DNA of 64,000 bases from Ruegeria sp. ANG-R. Its GTDB lineage: Bacteria; Pseudomonadota; Alphaproteobacteria; Rhodobacterales; Rhodobacteraceae. The stretch spans positions 124,001 to 188,000 of the forward strand of contig NZ_JWLJ01000006.1 in NCBI RefSeq assembly GCF_000813985.1. Reading direction: 5' to 3'. The translations under genes and the position numbers were made by a program. The notes below the pieces were generated by a model. The model searched no databases and was not told the origin of the DNA. It saw only the letters and a list, made by a program, of their open reading frames with translations. Shown here one piece after another: positions 63,216 to 64,000 of the stretch. Each line of letters starts with the position of its first letter. Position 1 is the stretch's first letter.

Positions 63216-64000
63216 ATGACCATCGTCCCCATCACATCCCCCGACCTGGATGCGGCCGAGGTTTCGTGGTTTGCAGCGCTCTGCTCGGATGACTACCAGT
63301 TTCTGGGTGTGCCTGATGGTGATCTGCGATCCAGTTGGGAGCATTGTTCAGGCATCGTCAAAGAAGCCGAAGCACAAGGGTTTCGCAACATCCTTTGCCC
63401 CTCGTCTTATCAGGTCGGACAGGACACCCTGAGCTTTGTCGCAGGCTGCGCGCCAATCACCGAAAAAATCAACCTGCTGGCCGCCGTGCGCTGTGGTGAG
63501 ATGCAGCCCATCATGCTGGCCCGCACCATCGCGACGCTGGACCACATGCTGAAGGGGCGGCTGACGGTCAACATCATCTCGTCCGATTTCCCGGGCGAGA
63601 AAGCCGACAGTGCGTTTCGCTATCAGCGTTCGCGCGAAGTGGTTGAGATTCTGAAACAGGCCTGGACGCAGGATGAGATCAACCATGCGGGCGAGGTCTA
63701 CAATTTTTCGAGCCTGACGACGGACCCGGCCCGGCCTTACCAGGCTGGTGGCCCACTTCTGTATTTTGGCGGCTACTCCCCGTCTGCTTTGGACCTGTGC
63801 GGCGAGCATTGCGATGTCTATCTGATGTGGCCAGAAACCAAGGATCAGTTGGCAGAGCGAATGAAAGCCGTTCACGCGGTTGCCGAGGATTACAATCGTA
63901 CTCTGGATTACGGCCTGCGCGTTCACATGATCGTGCGGGATACCGAAGCTGAAGCGCAAGAATATGCTGACTACATCGTTTCGAAACTGGATGACGAATA
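63216..64000 (+). CDS. LLM-class flavin-dependent monooxygenase, N-terminal part
   Basis: The open frame continues past the right edge; 261 residues are visible. It resembles SsuD-like alkanesulfonate/luciferase-like monooxygenases. VKEAEAQGFRNILCPSSYQV, INLLAAVRCGEMQPIMLART, TLDHMLKGRLTVNIISSDFP and YQRSREVVEILKQAWT are the barrel landmarks. It would use FMNH2 and O2. The start ATG at 63216 has GGAG at 63202, and a GTG at 63207 is too close to it. Together with a sugar-type dehydrogenase and GntR/UTRA regulator it may serve sulfonate or sulfosugar use, but the visible part does not decide that. Confidence 0.88.
   Translation, partial: MTIVPITSPDLDAAEVSWFAALCSDDYQFLGVPDGDLRSSWEHCSGIVKEAEAQGFRNILCPSSYQVGQDTLSFVAGCAPITEKINLLAAVRCGEMQPIMLARTIATLDHMLKGRLTVNIISSDFPGEKADSAFRYQRSREVVEILKQAWTQDEINHAGEVYNFSSLTTDPARPYQAGGPLLYFGGYSPSALDLCGEHCDVYLMWPETKDQLAERMKAVHAVAEDYNRTLDYGLRVHMIVRDTEAEAQEYADYIVSKLDDE

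Overview
The window looks like chromosome from a marine alphaproteobacterium of the Rhodobacteraceae (Roseobacter group, Ruegeria-like). The evidence is the high GC content, the hemC/hemE pair, a TIGR02300 protein, a DUF1244 protein, an Mcl-type malyl-CoA lyase, the ATGA-coupled gene style, and a short GC-rich intergenic repeat I recall from this family. The species is inferred from gene content only.

Layout. 1-1473: divergent heme genes hemC (partial) and hemE. 1474-3019: a decayed zone with an intergenic repeat, a frameshifted methyltransferase and a frameshifted, truncated integrase. 3020-10459: a 7.4 kb phage-satellite-like island bounded by a 16-bp direct repeat and inserted at the 3' end of tRNA-Ala(GGC). 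It carries a P4-type integrase, an XRE repressor with paired operators, an AlpA-like regulator, a replication protein whose gene contains iteron-like repeats, a DprA plus phosphoribosyltransferase pair resembling a known anti-phage module, a capsid-like protein and three tiny overlapping genes. 10659-18957: core genes, including a YgjP metalloprotease, a GntR regulator, a lytic transglycosylase, accA, an AraC/GyrI pair, a LysE/Lrp pair and malyl-CoA lyase. 19254-22166: a compact D-glutamate/D-amino-acid catabolic operon (dgcN, dgcA, D-amino-acid aminotransferase). 22352-29871: N-formylglutamate amidohydrolase-like protein, pyruvate kinase, universal stress protein, alanine:sodium symporter and ribosomal proteins L35/L20. 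30210-34860: glycosyltransferase, flippase-like protein and a methyltransferase-kinase fusion gene lying between two remnants of the same IS5-like transposase. 35247: tRNA-Ser(GCT). 35572-41970: a second amino-acid-derivative catabolic cluster (IclR, RidA, polar amino acid ABC transporter, D-threonine-aldolase/D-serine-dehydratase-like enzyme, PfkB kinase).

42482-60448 is the most coherent block. It holds a bo3-type ubiquinol oxidase (cyoABCD) with a ClC antiporter, a Crp/Fnr-type regulator, a pyruvate:quinone oxidoreductase-like enzyme with a membrane protein and an FMN glutamate-synthase-like protein, malate:quinone oxidoreductase with a cupin, and fumC with a diheme (type B) succinate:quinone oxidoreductase. 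The three dehydrogenases would all reduce quinone and the oxidase would use the quinol, so the block could work as a short respiratory chain that bypasses complexes I, III and the cytochrome c oxidase. Two near-identical inverted repeats of the form TGTTA-N6-TAACA lie in the two divergent promoter regions of the block, which suggests one regulon under the locally encoded Crp/Fnr protein. A frameshifted remnant of a second pyruvate oxidase follows the succinate dehydrogenase operon.

61289-64000: a Gfo/Idh oxidoreductase, a GntR/UTRA regulator and a divergent, partial LLM flavin monooxygenase, with an exact FNR-type box between them.
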